The notes: generated from the sequence alone by a model not told the origin. A stretch of 64,000 nucleotides of DNA from Anaeramoeba flamelloides (GCA_027625915.1 JANTQA010000033.1:1302001-1366000); one strand, 5' to 3'; numbered from the stretch's first letter, positions 11,440 to 23,856 are shown. A program made the numbers and translations.

Positions 11440-11481
<42 letters not shown>
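11440..11481. repeat. (CA)n(TA)n microsatellite
   Basis: About eleven CA units run directly into about ten TA units and end where the next transposon begins (AGCTATTTCC). Similar TA arrays border the other copies of that family at 30923-30935, 31865-31911 and 57330-57348. Confidence 0.9.
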
Positions 11482-11976
11482 AGCTATTTCCAATAATATA
11501 GGGCATTTTTTATTTCAATAATTATTTCTTAATATTAATTCAATTATACAAAATGTACAACAATAATATGTTTTTTTAACATATCATACTTAATTTTTTG
11601 TATTTTGAAGTTTTATTAATGGATTCTAAATATTTTTTTTTTGAATTAAAATTATTTTGCAAAATTTTTAATTTTGAAAAAATAATAGAGTCAAATTTCT
11701 CATTTCATTATTTTTTCGAATTCTTCATTTTTTTCATTTTTACTACGTTATTATTATTGTCCAAAATTTAACAAAGTTCAGAAGAGATGTGATAAGAAAT
11801 CAACCAAAAATTCTTTTGATTCTAAACAATTGAGTTGAATTCGATGGACTTTGGTGGAAAAATTGCTCATAACAGTTGTACACTTCAATTAAAGAGGTGA
11901 GATAAACAAAAAGAAAAAGAAAAAATAAAAAGGTTTTTTTTTTTTTTTTTTTTCATTCAGTTTGCTTTTTTTAAAT

Positions 11977-12014
<38 letters not shown>

Positions 12015-12395
12015 ACAAAAAAAGTTAATTGGAAAAACAAAAAGTTAATGATCAAATGAAAAACAAAAAAATCTAAAGATCAAATCAAAAATATATTGAA
12101 GTATGATTTTACACATTATCAAAAAAAAAAATTGAAAAAAGATCGAACTAAAGATTTTTAAATAGACATAACTAATTTTGGATATTTTTCCAAAAATTAG
12201 GGGCAATTTTTTTTTTTTTTATTTTTATTTTTTATTCTTCGAACTTTGATCAATAAACACAAATTTTAATCAAGAGTTTTATTATTATTAATGGCTTCGT
12301 TTTTTTTTGTCTAAAGTTTTGAGTTTAATAACTGAATAAAGAATTTATTCTTATATTGATGGATATTTTTTTGCCCCACATTTTTGGATGGAGCT
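11482..12395. mobile_element. TA-flanked DNA element (family M4), copy 1
   Basis: The left end AGCTATTTCCAATAATATAG pairs with the right end ATTTTTGGATGGAGCT, 914 bp apart and TA-flanked. The size matches copy 2 (30936-31864, 929 bp). A second left-type end (CCAAAAATTAGGGGCAA, near 12190) lies about 220 bp from the right end, just as in copy 2. A T20/A32 homopolymer pair occurs inside (11934-12013). I see no intact transposase. Confidence 0.6.
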
Positions 12396-13858
12396 TATAT
12401 GCATTGGTACGAAGGGTGCTTTGTTTCTTTTAAAAGTAAACAATTTGTTTTCTAATATCAATTGTTTTTTGATATTATTTGTTGAAGAATAAAATAGGAA
12501 ATATGTAGAAAAAAACACAATGGAGAATAGTTGATATTTATTGATGTAAATTGACCTATATATTTTGTAATAAATTGAAAAAGTCAAAATTATGAGGAAA
12601 TAAATGAGAAGGAAAAGAACATTAATTTTGATCTTTAATTGACTTTAAAATAAAATTACAAAAGAAATAAACCTGATTTCTGTACAACCATTTTTACATT
12701 ATCAATAACCTTAGAATAACATTTTATCTACATAGTAAGTATCGAAATTGTCATAAATAAAACAATGAGATATCATTGAAAAAAGAAAATTAAATAAGAA
12801 AAAAAAATAGAAAAAAAATTTTTTAATAGTGGAATTTAAATAAAAAAATTTTTTTTTCTTCTATTCATTCCAATAATTTAAATATATATATATATATATA
12901 TATATATACGTTTATGTAACTTATTCATTATTGTTGGTAATCTTGCGAAGAACTTCGTTCAGTAAATTAAATCTTATTTATTCAATCGCCTTTTATTATG
13001 CTGGAAATAAAAAGGCAGAAATATATTTCAAAAATTATTATAAAAAGACTTGATGATGAACGTATCAAGGAGCTCCTCTCATTGCATTTATTATTGAAAT
13101 TTTTTATTCACTTCTTAAATAGAGAGAAAAATAAATTGATCTGATAAAACATGTTCAAATGTTTGAAGATGATTGAATTTAGAAAATGGGCAGAAAATAT
13201 TCCACAAATTGAAAAAAAAATATTAATAAATTTAAAAGTATTCAAGAATTTGGAATGAACTAATATATTAATGGAATATTAAAAAAATAAAATAGTTCCA
13301 AAAAAAATATTTAGGAATTTGGCTTGAAAAAGAAAAAAATTCTCAAAAAACTTTGAAAAAGTATAAGAAAGTTTTATAAAAAAAAACTTATTTTTGATAT
13401 ACAAAAATTAGTCAATAGGATTAAATTGAAAATTTGTAAAAAAATATCACTAGACAAAATATCATATGGACTTGGTAAACTTCAACTAACTTAAAAATAT
13501 TTTGACCTAATTGATGTTTAAGTAAATAAAAAAATTAATCAACACTCTCCAAGAATAATTGAGGAAAATGAGGAAAAACTGGATCAAAAACGGATTAAAT
13601 CTTTAAAAAATATATAAACTCAAAAAATTATAAAATTTCTGGAGTTTTATCGATATTCCATTCAAATTGGAATTTTACAAAAAAAAGCGAAATTATTAAT
13701 AATTGGTTAGAAAACTTATCATTATTAAAGGTACAAAATAATTACAGAGAAAACTTAGAAAAAAATTGTTTTGTGAAGAAATGAAATATTAAAGTAATTA
13801 GGCCTAAGGTTTTGAAACAGCTGTGTAATAGAGAAATTATCACAACTTCTATGGTATA

Positions 13859-13892
<34 letters not shown>

Positions 13893-13984
13893 GGAAATCC
13901 TATCTAGGGTCTATCTTGTCAATATTAAAAATGCATTGAATACTTAAAAATGTTCATATATTCTATTATTCCAGTATCAGGTTT
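12396..13984. other. intergenic, AT-rich, with microsatellites
   Basis: Contains a (TA)n array at about 12882-12908 and an (ATT)n array at about 13859-13892. GAAACAGCTGTGTA near 13817 resembles a lone right end of the M3 family. An open frame of 48 codons from 12999 has somewhat richer G+C, but nothing in it is recognisable. No supported gene. Confidence 0.4.
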
Positions 13985-14912
13985 AAATAAATCCCAATTA
14001 ATTTTTTTTAACACACTAAAATTCAATTTTTGAAAACAACAATCTTTTTTAATAAAAAGTTGAATCACAAATTTGAACTATTCAAAAACAGAAATATTAA
14101 AAATTCTTTAATAATGACCTTTCCTGCAAAAAAAAAATAAATAAATAATTTTCGATACTAATTAATTATATAAGTGTAAATATGAATGTTGTAAAAAATA
14201 GAGTCTTGAAAATTTTCTTTTGAAAATATGGGTATGCATTCATTTATCTAAATTTTGATAATAGTTGTTATGATAACTGATTATCTTGATAGTATTATCA
14301 TATGCCTTATCAAAAGATTGTTTGATGAACACCAATCTTTCATTTTTTAAAAAAAATCATTTTTCAAACAATTTATTACAATTCTACGAACTATTTTTAT
14401 TTGAAAATCCATTCAAACTCAAAAATCAAAATGGGAGGTATGGTTTATTATAACAAAATTTGGATAATTACATAGAAACTATTTTTTATCTTCAAAATTG
14501 CAAAAACTCTATTTTTTACAACATTCCATGTTTAGACTTACACCAGACGGTATTCAACATTTTATAGAGAGTTAGCACGAGCAATAAAAAAACGTATTGG
14601 TAAATTTGATTAAATTTTATTAACAATTATTGATACATCAAATAATTACATACCATTCTCTAATTTAATTTGAGACATTCTATTTAAAAGAACTCAACTT
14701 TAACATAATACAACTTATTTTTTAAAAAATTTTGGTAAAACGAAATAGGTTAAATAATTTAAAAAATTTAATGAAAACAAAAAAACATAAAAAATGAAAA
14801 AATGTTTTTTATATTTTTCAAAAATCAAAATTTTTTCCAATTTGAATAAAATTGTAATATTTTGATTCTTTTAAAATGTTGGGATTGTGTTCAAAATCTT
14901 TGAAATCAAGTT
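13985..14912. mobile_element. DNA element (family M5), copy 1, interrupted
   Basis: It begins ATCCCAATTAATTTTTTTTA with ACACACTAAAATTCAATTTT following, and ends near GTGTTCAAAATCTTTGAAAT. The same start, interior and end occur uninterrupted at 48868-49407. The excess length here is the M2 MITE at 14173-14538 sitting inside. The interior shares ATTGATCGATCAAAT-like sequence with 19285-19813, so the three are related. Confidence 0.6.
14173..14538. mobile_element. MITE family M2, copy inside M5
   Basis: The left end TA|AGTGTAAATATGAATG continues into TTGTAAAAAATAGAG. The right end carries CTCTATTTTTTACAA and closes CATGTTTAGACT|TA. At 366 bp it nearly equals the 364 bp of the copy at 42906-43269. 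The interior of the two is alike (CATTCATTTA, GATAATAG, AAATCATTTTTCAAACAA). It is non-coding and TA-targeting. Confidence 0.75.
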
Positions 14913-16780
14913 CATTTACCTAAATCTCTGTACTATTAAAAGAAGGCTGTATAATTATTAAAACTTTCGAATTACAAAAATAAAACATTAAAAAAAAAAG
15001 GTTCTTGTCTTCTTAGTTTCTTGTCTTCCTTTTTGGTACATATTTTCATTTATTTTTACTTTGAATATAACAGTTTTTTATAATCATTCCAAATCCATGT
15101 GAAAAATTTTCAATATTAAAATTTAATATTTGGATAGATTTTTAAAAAGTTGAATATGTAAATAAAAAAGTTCCTATTGAAAAAAAAATTCCAAAAATTA
15201 TTTAATATTTAAAATTTTTTTATGATATTCTTAAAATTAATTTTACGAGCCCAAAATAGCTCTACACATCGAAAATTCATTGAGAAACCAACTAAATTTT
15301 AAATTTTAAAAAAGAGAATTTTTTTTTGCTAATATCAGAAGATCATATTTCATATGGGCTCATTAACCAAGAAAAATATCAGAAATAGCTTTCTTATTCT
15401 TATTTTGAACCTATTGAAAATCTATAACAACTTCAAAATTTGATATTCAAAAATTTTTCATGGTAGCCTTTGAACAGTTGTAAATAAACCATTTCAATAA
15501 AAAAAAAAAAATGATATTTACTTATATTTGAGAATTTACTTATATAGGTCAGAACCACTTTCCTGAATAAAAAAAAAATATGTGCATATGTGATATCATC
15601 TTTTTATTAAATTATATTTTATCTTATTTGTTTTAATAGAATTGCTTAAAATTTCAAACTTGTAAAAAATATTAATAAAAAGTGAAAAAAAAAAAAAAAA
15701 AGAACTAATAATTTAATAAAAAGATTTTCTTTTTTTTTTTGATTTTATTGATGATCTTAATTTTATAGGTAATTGTTTTAATATATGAAATTATCATTAT
15801 TTCACATTATAATCATGTTTTTTTTTTTTTTTTTGATAATATAGAGTTTTAACATATTACCATCTAATATAATTTCTTTTTTTTTTTGCTATCAAAAAAT
15901 GAAACAAATTTTTTGACCTATTTTTTTGTTATTTTCTAATATTCTTTATACTTTTAAAGTTAATCCAATTCTTCCTTCATGTCACAGTTTGTGATAACTT
16001 CTCTTATTTGTTAAAAAAAAAAAAAAAATCAATAAGGAAACAAAAAAGCGAAAAAAATGAAAAAAGAATTCCAATTTCTCCAAACCCTACCAAGGTTCTA
16101 AATTTAAGAAAAAGTGATGAACTAGTTTAATTTTTTTTCTCATAATAACTTTTTCAAAAATATTTTAAAAAATGAAAATGAAAAAAACTCACAAATTAAT
16201 CCTATTTTTTCATTTAAATAACCCTACTTTCTTAAAAAAGAATAAAATGGATCACTCACAAGAAATGGAATTTTTATATTGATCTTGGACGTTGAACTTT
16301 TTTGGAATAAAAACCAAACCTTTTGACTTCCTCCCTTAAAAAAAAAAAATAGGTAGTCTTTTGTGTTTCTCTTTGAAAAGGGAAATTACTCCTTTAAAGT
16401 GCTTTCAAATTTTTCTTATTTTATCATTCTTTTTTCAAGGCAAAACTCTTCTGAAGTTTACCCAACGCTTTAATTTGTTTAAATAGAAAAAAAAGTTACC
16501 AAAAGAGGGGAAAATTATTATTTTTTTAAATCAGTATATTTGTTCTTCTTTGGAGAAAATGTATTGAAGTATGTTTTTATTTTGAGTACAAAAGTCTTTA
16601 ATTTCATTGAAGAGATTACCAAAGAGTTTTAGGAAATACAATAATGAAAAAGTTTGAGGGGATAAACGAAAAAAACACAAACGGAAAAGAAAAAAATTAA
16701 AAAAAAGTTTTATCATTTTTTTGCTTTTTTATTTAAATTATTTTTCTTTTTTATTTTTCTTAATTGTTTCCTTGCTGTTG
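14913..16780. other. intergenic region upstream of the LeuC-like gene
   Basis: AT-rich homopolymer-laden DNA without a supported gene. The final 450 bp are slightly more mixed in composition and end in a T-rich leader just before the ATG at 16781. That leader reads through as a hydrophobic frame from a TTG at 16721, which I do not count as protein. Confidence 0.45.
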
Positions 16781-18058
16781 ATGAGCTTTCCACAAACCTT
16801 TGTCGAAAAATTTCTTTCAAAAAAGTCTGGCCAAAAGAACCTGAAGGCAGGGTCTATCGTTACTGTTGAGCCTGATCACTTATTGACCCACGACAACACT
16901 GCGGCCATCATCGGGAAAATTAGCCCCGAATTGGAGGAGTATGGCATTGTCAACAAAAACTTGCCCTTGATTGTTATCGATCACATCGTCCCCGCAAGCA
17001 CGTCCAAATCTGCACTGAACCACAAGAAGATCCGCGAGTTTGTCGAGAAGCATGGCGTGAAAAACTTTTACGACGCCGGCAACGGTGTTTGCCATCAAGT
17101 TGTTCTTGAAAAGGGCCACGCATTACCTGGGAAATTGATTGTGGGCTCTGACTCTCACACGTGTTCGTATGGCGCCATGAATGTCTTTTCGACCGGCATT
17201 GATCGAACGGAGGCTGCGTGCCTCTTATTGACCGGCAAGCTCTGGTTAAAAATCCCCGAAACCATCAAGATCAATTTGACTGGATCCCTCAAGGAGGGTG
17301 TTTATGCAAAGGATTTAATTTTGACGATCGTCGGCGAATTGACATCCTCGGGTGCGTCGTACAAGTTCCTTGAATTCCATGGCGGCGAATCGTTAAGCAT
17401 TTCTGAGCGCTTTACATTGGCCAACATGGCTGTTGAGATGGACGGCAAAGGGGGCGTCTTCCCCTGCGATCAGACAACAAAGCGCTATCTTAAAGAGAAG
17501 TGCGACATTTCTTCAAGCGAATATGAAGAGCTCTGGGCCGACGAGGACGCAGAATACTTTGAAGAATACAACTTCGATCTGGACAAAGTTGTACCAATGC
17601 TCGCCATGCCACACAAGCCCGACAACGTGATCCCAATCGAGGACTACAAAGAAGATCTCTTTTTTGATCAATTCTTCCTTGGGACCTGTACCAATGGCCG
17701 ATTGGACGACCTCAAAATCGCCGCAGAAATCTTAGAAGGGAAAAAAATTAAAAAGGGATGCAGAATGATTGTCGCTCCTGCGTCAAAGTCAATCCTCAAA
17801 AAGGCAATGTCCGAAGGCTACATCGAGATCTTACTCGAGGCTGGCGCAATTATTACACCTCCTGGCTGTGGACCCTGCCTTGGCGGTCATATGGGCGTCC
17901 TTGCGCCAGAGGAAAAATGCTTGTCCACAGCTAATAGAAACTTTAAAGGGAGAATGGGCTGTAAAGAATCTGAAATTTACCTTGCATCACCTGCCACTGT
18001 TGCTTGCTCCGCTCTTTATGGTAAATTAGTTGACCCAAGAAAGGTCATGGAAAATTAA
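16781..18058 (+). CDS. LeuC/homoaconitase-family hydratase large subunit, intronless
   Basis: A 425-residue protein of the aconitase superfamily, the size of prokaryotic stand-alone 3-isopropylmalate dehydratase or homoaconitase large subunits. Visible family marks are HDNTAA, IDHIVPA, GNGVCHQV, GSDSHTCSYGA, TGID, VPET-like KIPETIKI, FLGTCTNGR, GCGPCLGGHMG, NRNFKGRMG and YLASPATVACSA. The Cys in SHTC, in GTCTNGR and in CGPC are of the kind that bind the [4Fe-4S] cluster. Such enzymes isomerise 2- or 3-hydroxy acids in leucine or lysine (aminoadipate) synthesis, and normally need a separate small subunit (LeuD type), which is not in this window. The start is the first ATG, placing FVEKFLSKKSG where the family begins. 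G+C and codon choice (GCC, ATC, GGC) differ sharply from all neighbours, and there is no intron; transfer from a prokaryote is the likeliest origin. Substrate cannot be decided. AATAAA lies about 100 bp downstream. Confidence 0.92.
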   Translation: MSFPQTFVEKFLSKKSGQKNLKAGSIVTVEPDHLLTHDNTAAIIGKISPELEEYGIVNKNLPLIVIDHIVPASTSKSALNHKKIREFVEKHGVKNFYDAGNGVCHQVVLEKGHALPGKLIVGSDSHTCSYGAMNVFSTGIDRTEAACLLLTGKLWLKIPETIKINLTGSLKEGVYAKDLILTIVGELTSSGASYKFLEFHGGESLSISERFTLANMAVEMDGKGGVFPCDQTTKRYLKEKCDISSSEYEELWADEDAEYFEEYNFDLDKVVPMLAMPHKPDNVIPIEDYKEDLFFDQFFLGTCTNGRLDDLKIAAEILEGKKIKKGCRMIVAPASKSILKKAMSEGYIEILLEAGAIITPPGCGPCLGGHMGVLAPEEKCLSTANRNFKGRMGCKESEIYLASPATVACSALYGKLVDPRKVMEN

Positions 18059-18619
18059 TTTTTTTACAAGTTATCCTTTTTACAAGAATTTGATTCAGAA
18101 TATTGAAGATTTAATTCCAAATCCTTTATTAAACAAAACAAAATAATCCATGAGAAAATAAAGTCATTAAATTAATTGTCGAGACTATTATTTTTGACTT
18201 TCTTATTTTTTTTTTTTTTTTTATTCCCTTATTCTCTATTTTTTATCATTTCTTTTTATTATTTATCTTGAAAGATTTAAAATCATTTTTCTTATTATTT
18301 TTATAGTGCTATTTCTTACAATTAGTAATTGAGTGACTTTTTTTTTATTAAAAAAATATTTTAAATCTTAGTCAATAATTTAAAAACAAAAGAATATACA
18401 ATCCCAACTAAAAAAATTTTTTATTTTTAATCTTTTTTTTTTTGAGGTTTATACCGAATACTATTAAATGTTTTTGTATTTTAAATATAGTTGTTGAAAA
18501 GTTTACTCTTTGATCATAAATTCAAGGCTATATTGTTTGAAATTTCCAACAAACAAAAAAAGTACATCAATCATTTTTTTAACTTTTTTTAATTAACATT
18601 ATTTTTGTCCAATCAACTA
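18059..18619. other. 3' flank of the LeuC-like gene
   Basis: The base composition drops back to AT-rich at once after the stop. It contains a T18-like run at about 18208-18222 and a probable AATAAA at 18157. No gene is seen. Confidence 0.4.
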
Positions 18620-18666
18620 TTTCCAAAAAAGATGGGTAAATTTATTTTTAAATATCTTTATTAATG

Positions 18667-20021
18667 GAGTAGCTACGATAAAGGAAATTTTTCACTTTTT
18701 TGTAATTTTGAAGAGGATCAGAAAATAACATTATTTACTTTGGTTGTACATCATTGATTTTCATTATTTAAAGTACGTACATCCATTAGATTTTTTAAAT
18801 TTTTTTTTCAAAGTCTCAAAGAAATTGCCACAATAAAATATTGAGTTAAATTGCTTAAAATACTGTTTCAAATGTTGAATAACTTATCTTTTATCCTTAT
18901 CTCAACATTCTATTCTGGGATTTAATTTTTTCATTTTTCATTTTTTCGTCATTTTTGAATTTTTTTAACAATTACAACAAAAAGCAAATAGAAAGATTTT
19001 TTTATCAGTGACATTTGGGATTAATGGATTTTGTTTTAAATGAACAACAACATTACAATCAAAGAGAATCAAAAAAGAAAACATAAATGGGACTTAAATA
19101 ACGAGAAGGGTTCCAATTAATAATAATTATCCCAAAAATTATTGGTTAATATTTTAAATAGGTGGATTTGGTGGAATTGAAGGAGTGAATATGAATATAT
19201 TCTATCAAATTTTAAACCACAAAATAGCTATAAGTTTCATTCTATAGATCTAAAATTATCTTCTCCTAAAAAAAAAAAAAACAAAACCCCATTCCAAAAA
19301 TTTAGAGACACCCAAAATCAAAAATCAAAAAATAAATAACTCAATTTATTATATTTTTCCAAACCTAATATAAAAGCACATTCATATAGCATAGTATTAA
19401 TGTTTGTATAAGTAATCGTTTTCATCCAAATAAAAGAAGACAATATAAAACAAATAAATTCAAAACCAGTATGTCCAAAATGATAAAACACACTGAATAA
19501 AACATTTATTGGTAAATTTGTTGAAATTTCACCAAAAATTGTTGATCGATCAAATGATAAGATACAAAGTGCCAATTGTATGTGATTTTTCAATTTAAGA
19601 GACCCAACAGTAACATTATATCAATCATCGAAAAAAATTCCAGATCTAACCAAACAGATTAGGTAACAGGAAAAAAACGAAATGAAAATAAAACAAAAAA
19701 GACAAAAAATGAAATAGTTTATTAAATCAAATAAGTTCCAAATTGAATGTAAAGTCTGGTACCGCTATTCTTTCGACTTTTTAAAATGTGCCCAAATTTT
19801 TGGAATTAATTTTATTTTAATAAATAAAAAATAAATAAATCAAAACTATTTTATCAAACTACTCTCTTTTTTTTTATTATTGAACTTTACTAAAAAAAAA
19901 AATATCAAATAATTTTTTTAAAAATTTTTTTAGAGAATCTACGATCACACGCCACTGAAATAAAATACTCTTATTTTATCTCTCTCAAATTTTTAACAAA
20001 TCTTATAGTGTAGCTACCCCC
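18667..20021. mobile_element. insertion inside M6 (family M7)
   Basis: It is bounded by GGAGTAGCTACGATAAAGG at the left and TATAGTGTAGCTACCCCC at the right, which are inverted relative to each other around GTAGCTAC. It occupies the point where the M6 copy is interrupted relative to 56503-57082. It carries a third element (19285-19813). No coding sequence is recognised. Confidence 0.5.
19285..19813. mobile_element. DNA element related to the Tc1-like ends (families M5/Tc1)
   Basis: The left end AACCCCATTCCAAAAATTTA with GAGACAC after it mirrors the right end GTGCCCAAATTTTTGGAATT. These resemble the ends of 10233-11268. The interior shares sequence with M5 copies (TTGGTAAATTTG and GATCGATCAAATG). 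About 529 bp, without an intact gene; the minus-strand open frame at 19318-19593 crosses it but matches nothing I know. Confidence 0.6.
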
Positions 20022-20578
20022 TTAAACTAAAGTGTCATAAAACTATTTAAATGGATTAAATCATTAACTACTGTTTATTGATTCTTGATAGTAATTCTAT
20101 TTGTTTTTAAGTATAGAATTTCCTAAATTTAATATATTCAAATTATCTGATCCAATGTTATTTGATATTTTTAAAGATGTTAAAATTACTATTTATTATT
20201 TTATTTTTGATCAAAAAATTTTTTTCTAAAGATCGTTAATCTCTATAAAATTTCCAATAGATTAGGAGAAATTAAAATGGTTTTTTATTAATTAAATAAT
20301 CATTTGTGTCCTTATAATATTATCTGTTTTTATATGAAAACTAATTGTCAATTGTTTTTTTCTGATAAAGGTAAATTTTTTCCATTTTTTTTCTTTTTTT
20401 GGAAATATGTTGATGAATAACTTTTGAAATAATTCCCATAGTCATTGATTGAAACAGTATAAATATTTAGCTTAATATTTTAGTGTCAATTAATAAATAG
20501 ATACTACAAATAAAGATGATTTTTTATGAAAAGAAAAAAAAAAAGAAATATTTCCCCCTGTTCTGAAATACTTTTCAT

Positions 20579-22726
20579 ATATTAGTAAAAAATATTTCTA
20601 TTATCCTGTTTCTATAGTATGTTCAGTAATAAAAAAATATTTAATATTCATTTCTAAAATCAAGCTTCTTTTTTTGATTTTATTGTTTTTTTTATTCTTT
20701 TTAAAATATACTGCTTTGATTATTTTTAAATGTTATAAATATTATTAATAATTAGTTACCATTGGATATGTAACAATACTATTTTTTAGCAATTTATTTT
20801 TTTAGTTGATCAACAGTTTTTAAAATGGTGTTTACAAATACAATTAAAATTATTTCAAATTCATATTAAAAATTTAGAATCCCAAAAAGTCAGGATCTTT
20901 GAATTATTTTAATTTGAAGATTTGATAAATAATTATTAGCAAAAAATCCCCAAACTGGATTATTTTTATTTCTTTTTATAAACTAGTGGAATTTTAAATA
21001 TGATATTTCCAAAATACGTAACAATCTTTTTTTTTATTTCATACAGAATAAGCCTACAATAGTATATTTATTTATTAATTAAAAGACTCAAATTAAGTAA
21101 AGTATTCATACTTAAAGAATATTTTTATGTTATTTATTCCAAATAAATTCCTCGAAATATTTCTAATTATAATAAAAATTACACATATATTTGATAAAAT
21201 AATATATAGCCATGTTTAATATAAAAAAGTATAATATATACAACCCATAAATATTTTTTTTGAATCCGTGAGATAATATTGTAAGGATTTAATTCTATAG
21301 GAAATTTGTTAGAGATTAACCTTTTTTGAATAGGGTCTTTATCTATCAAAAAGAAAAAATTAATCACCAATTTAAAACAACACTAAAAAATATCAAATAA
21401 AATCAAGATAAGAAAAATTTCAATTATTCTATTAATGTAAGTTATTTACTAACAAACAAATTGAATACTTATTAAGATCAGATTATGATTGTTAATACTA
21501 TTGAATGGGTTATGGTTTGATGTTGATTGATTTTAATAAAGATATTTTAAAATAAAAATCTCCCTTTTTTGAAACTAGATTAAAAATCTGTTCTATAAAT
21601 CCAATTTGTCAAAATAACAAAAATTTTAACCATTTGATGTTTTTAAATAAATCAATATTTTTAGTTAATAATATAGATCTCTTAAAATATTTAAGAAAGA
21701 CTATCAACAAATATTGGGTTTTAAGATTTATAATTAAACCTTTAAAATTTTTTGTGACATTAATTATTTTCGAAAATTGTTTGTTTTTTTAAAAACTACA
21801 ACATAACTCGAAAATTTGTTTCAAATAAAAAAATTTACAAATTTTGTTTTTTTGAAAATCAAAAATATAATAAAAAATGTTATATATCACAATTTCGAAA
21901 AAGGTTTACAAATTTATTAGATCTTAGTGGGAATTAAAAAAATAAATGAAAATTTCAATAATATTTTTAATTTTTAATTGAAAATTTTTTTAAATTTTTA
22001 TTTGACTTAGTGGAGGAATTATTTGAAGAGATTATTTAAAACAGTCTAAAAAGAACTAAATCTTTCAATTTTTTAAAAAAATCAAATATTTCAATAAAAA
22101 TATATGCCTAAGTTAAATTGAAAAAATAATTTAATTTTCATTTTTTCAAATATTTTTTATCGTTTTTTTTTTTTTCTTGTTTGTTTTTTTGTATATTTCC
22201 TGTTTTTTTTTTCGGTAAATTTTTTTAATAAACATCATTTTTTCTTACTTAATGTTCAATCTAAAGTTCATTCTCGGTAACTAATTCTAAAAAAAAAACA
22301 GAAAATACACCAAAAATAGTTAATTTTTTCAAAAGTTTGCAATTTTGAAAAAGTGGGTCGTTGAATCTCCATGAGTCCAATAGCTACTTTTGTTAAATTA
22401 CATTAAATTAATATAACTTTGTAAAAATAATTGATAAAAGACGTATTACTGAAATATAATATGTAATTTTGGCTAACTTTAATTTTCAGTTTTAGTTTAT
22501 TTTAATGTGAAGGATAACTTTTTAATTGAAGTGATAAAAGTTTTTGTACTATTTTTCTAAAATTATTTATAATAGATTTTGAAGTGTGGAGTATTGATAT
22601 GATTTACACCCAAATACAACTTACTTTGATTATGTATTTTCTCCATAGTAATAACCATTCTCTTAAAGATATAAATGATCTCAGGGAGGTGGTAAAATAT
22701 TTTCCTTTTTTATTACTTCTAGGTTA
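20579..22726. other. intergenic, very AT-rich
   Basis: More than 2 kb with no supported gene on either strand. Near 22590-22620 the phrase GATATGATTTACACCCAAAT recalls the ends of the element at 28191-28856, so a decayed copy may be present. Confidence 0.4.
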
Positions 22727-23170
22727 CAGCCGTTCGAAGGCTACCATAAAATGTTAAATTAAACGAAATTGAGATTTCTATTTTTATTTTCTATTTTCAA
22801 AAAATTCCTGAATAAGAGTTTCTATTCCAAAAAAATTTTATATAAATGAGCTATTATTCAAATTTTTAAACATTTCAAAAAAAAAATTCAAGATCCCATG
22901 AAACTTATAAATTATTGGTATAAAACAGCTCAAAAAAATATCAATATTTACTGATCTTTAAAAATTTAATTTTTTTGAACAATATTGTAAAGTACTTCAA
23001 GAATCTTCAATTTGTTTTTTTGTAATGTTTAAAAATTTGAATAATAGCTCATTTATTGAAAATTTTTTTGGAATAGAAACTCTTATTCAGGAATTTTTTG
23101 AAAATAGAATATAAAAATAGAAATCTCAATTTCGTTTAATTTAACATTTTATTATAGACTTGGAAAACTG
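22727..23170. mobile_element. foldback MITE of family M3
   Basis: TA|CAGCCGTTCGAAGGCTACCA begins a left arm of about 160 bp that recurs inverted at the right, ending GACTTGGAAAACTG|TA. Paired landmarks include TCCTGAATAAGAGTTTCTAT with ATAGAAACTCTTATTCAGGA, and TGAGCTATTATTCAAATTTT with its partner. Total 444 bp, loop about 120 bp, no ORF. The well-matched arms suggest a rather young insertion. Confidence 0.85.
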
Positions 23171-23856
23171 TAAGATTTTAAAATATTAATTAAATAAGAA
23201 AATTTTATTCCTGTTATTAAACTTTCTTTTTAAATATTTTAGATAAAATTCTTATTTTTAAAAGTTGAATTTAATTGAAATAATATTCTTTTACCAATTA
23301 GTCATTATTAAAAGGTAATAATTTAATTTCTTGAAAAAAAAATTAATTAAATCCATAAAAGTCTTATAGAATAAAAAATCAACACAAAAAAAAATTTCAA
23401 ACTTTGAAAAAATTTTATATTTTGATAAAACAGATTGAAATAAAAAATTGTTTTCATTCAGTATTAAACATATTGAAAGAAAAAATGACTTTACAATCTA
23501 TTTCAATATTTTGTTTACAGCTAAAGTCTCTAATTATGAGAGCTTTTACTTTATTTTTGAATTTGAGCTTATTATTTTTTGTTACATGAATTTGAATGAA
23601 CTTCTTTTTATGTCCTAGTATTAAATAGTGTTATTTCAAGAAATAAAATTCATTTATGGATTCGTCGAATTTTATTTTATATTTACTATTTTTCCACCTA
23701 GTAACATATTTATAGACTTAAAAGAAACTTGATCTCAGGGATCTTGCTAACTTGAAAAATTTAGGTTTTTTTTGGAAAATTTTGAGTTGTACAAAAAACA
23801 ATTTTCCTTCATCAAATCCAAATTATTCTCACAAATTTTAAAGAAAAAAATTTCAT
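23171..23856. other. intergenic, AT-rich
   Basis: No gene is supported. The 61-codon open frame at 23404 starts at TTG and is composed of background AT-rich sequence. Confidence 0.35.

Larger units (their letters stand above)
18620..20578. mobile_element. DNA element (family M6), copy 1, split by insertions
   Basis: The first 48 bp (TA|TTTCCAAAAAAGATGGG and following) match the start of 56503-57082. The sequence from about 20045 to 20578 matches the rest of that copy in order (ATTAACTACTGTTTATTGA, CATAGTCATTGATTGAA, CAAATAAAGATGATTTTTTA). Between them sits the block 18667-20021, which the other copy lacks. Flanked by TA at both ends. Confidence 0.65.

Noticed and set aside
12999-13145. 48-codon ATG frame with slightly richer G+C
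   Set aside because: Two other frames look equally good in the same stretch and none resembles a known protein; no splice context supports it.
16721-16780. Twenty-residue hydrophobic extension before the LeuC-like ATG, like a signal or targeting peptide
   Set aside because: It begins at TTG, not ATG, is simply the T-rich leader read through, and the family's usual N-terminus starts at the ATG at 16781.
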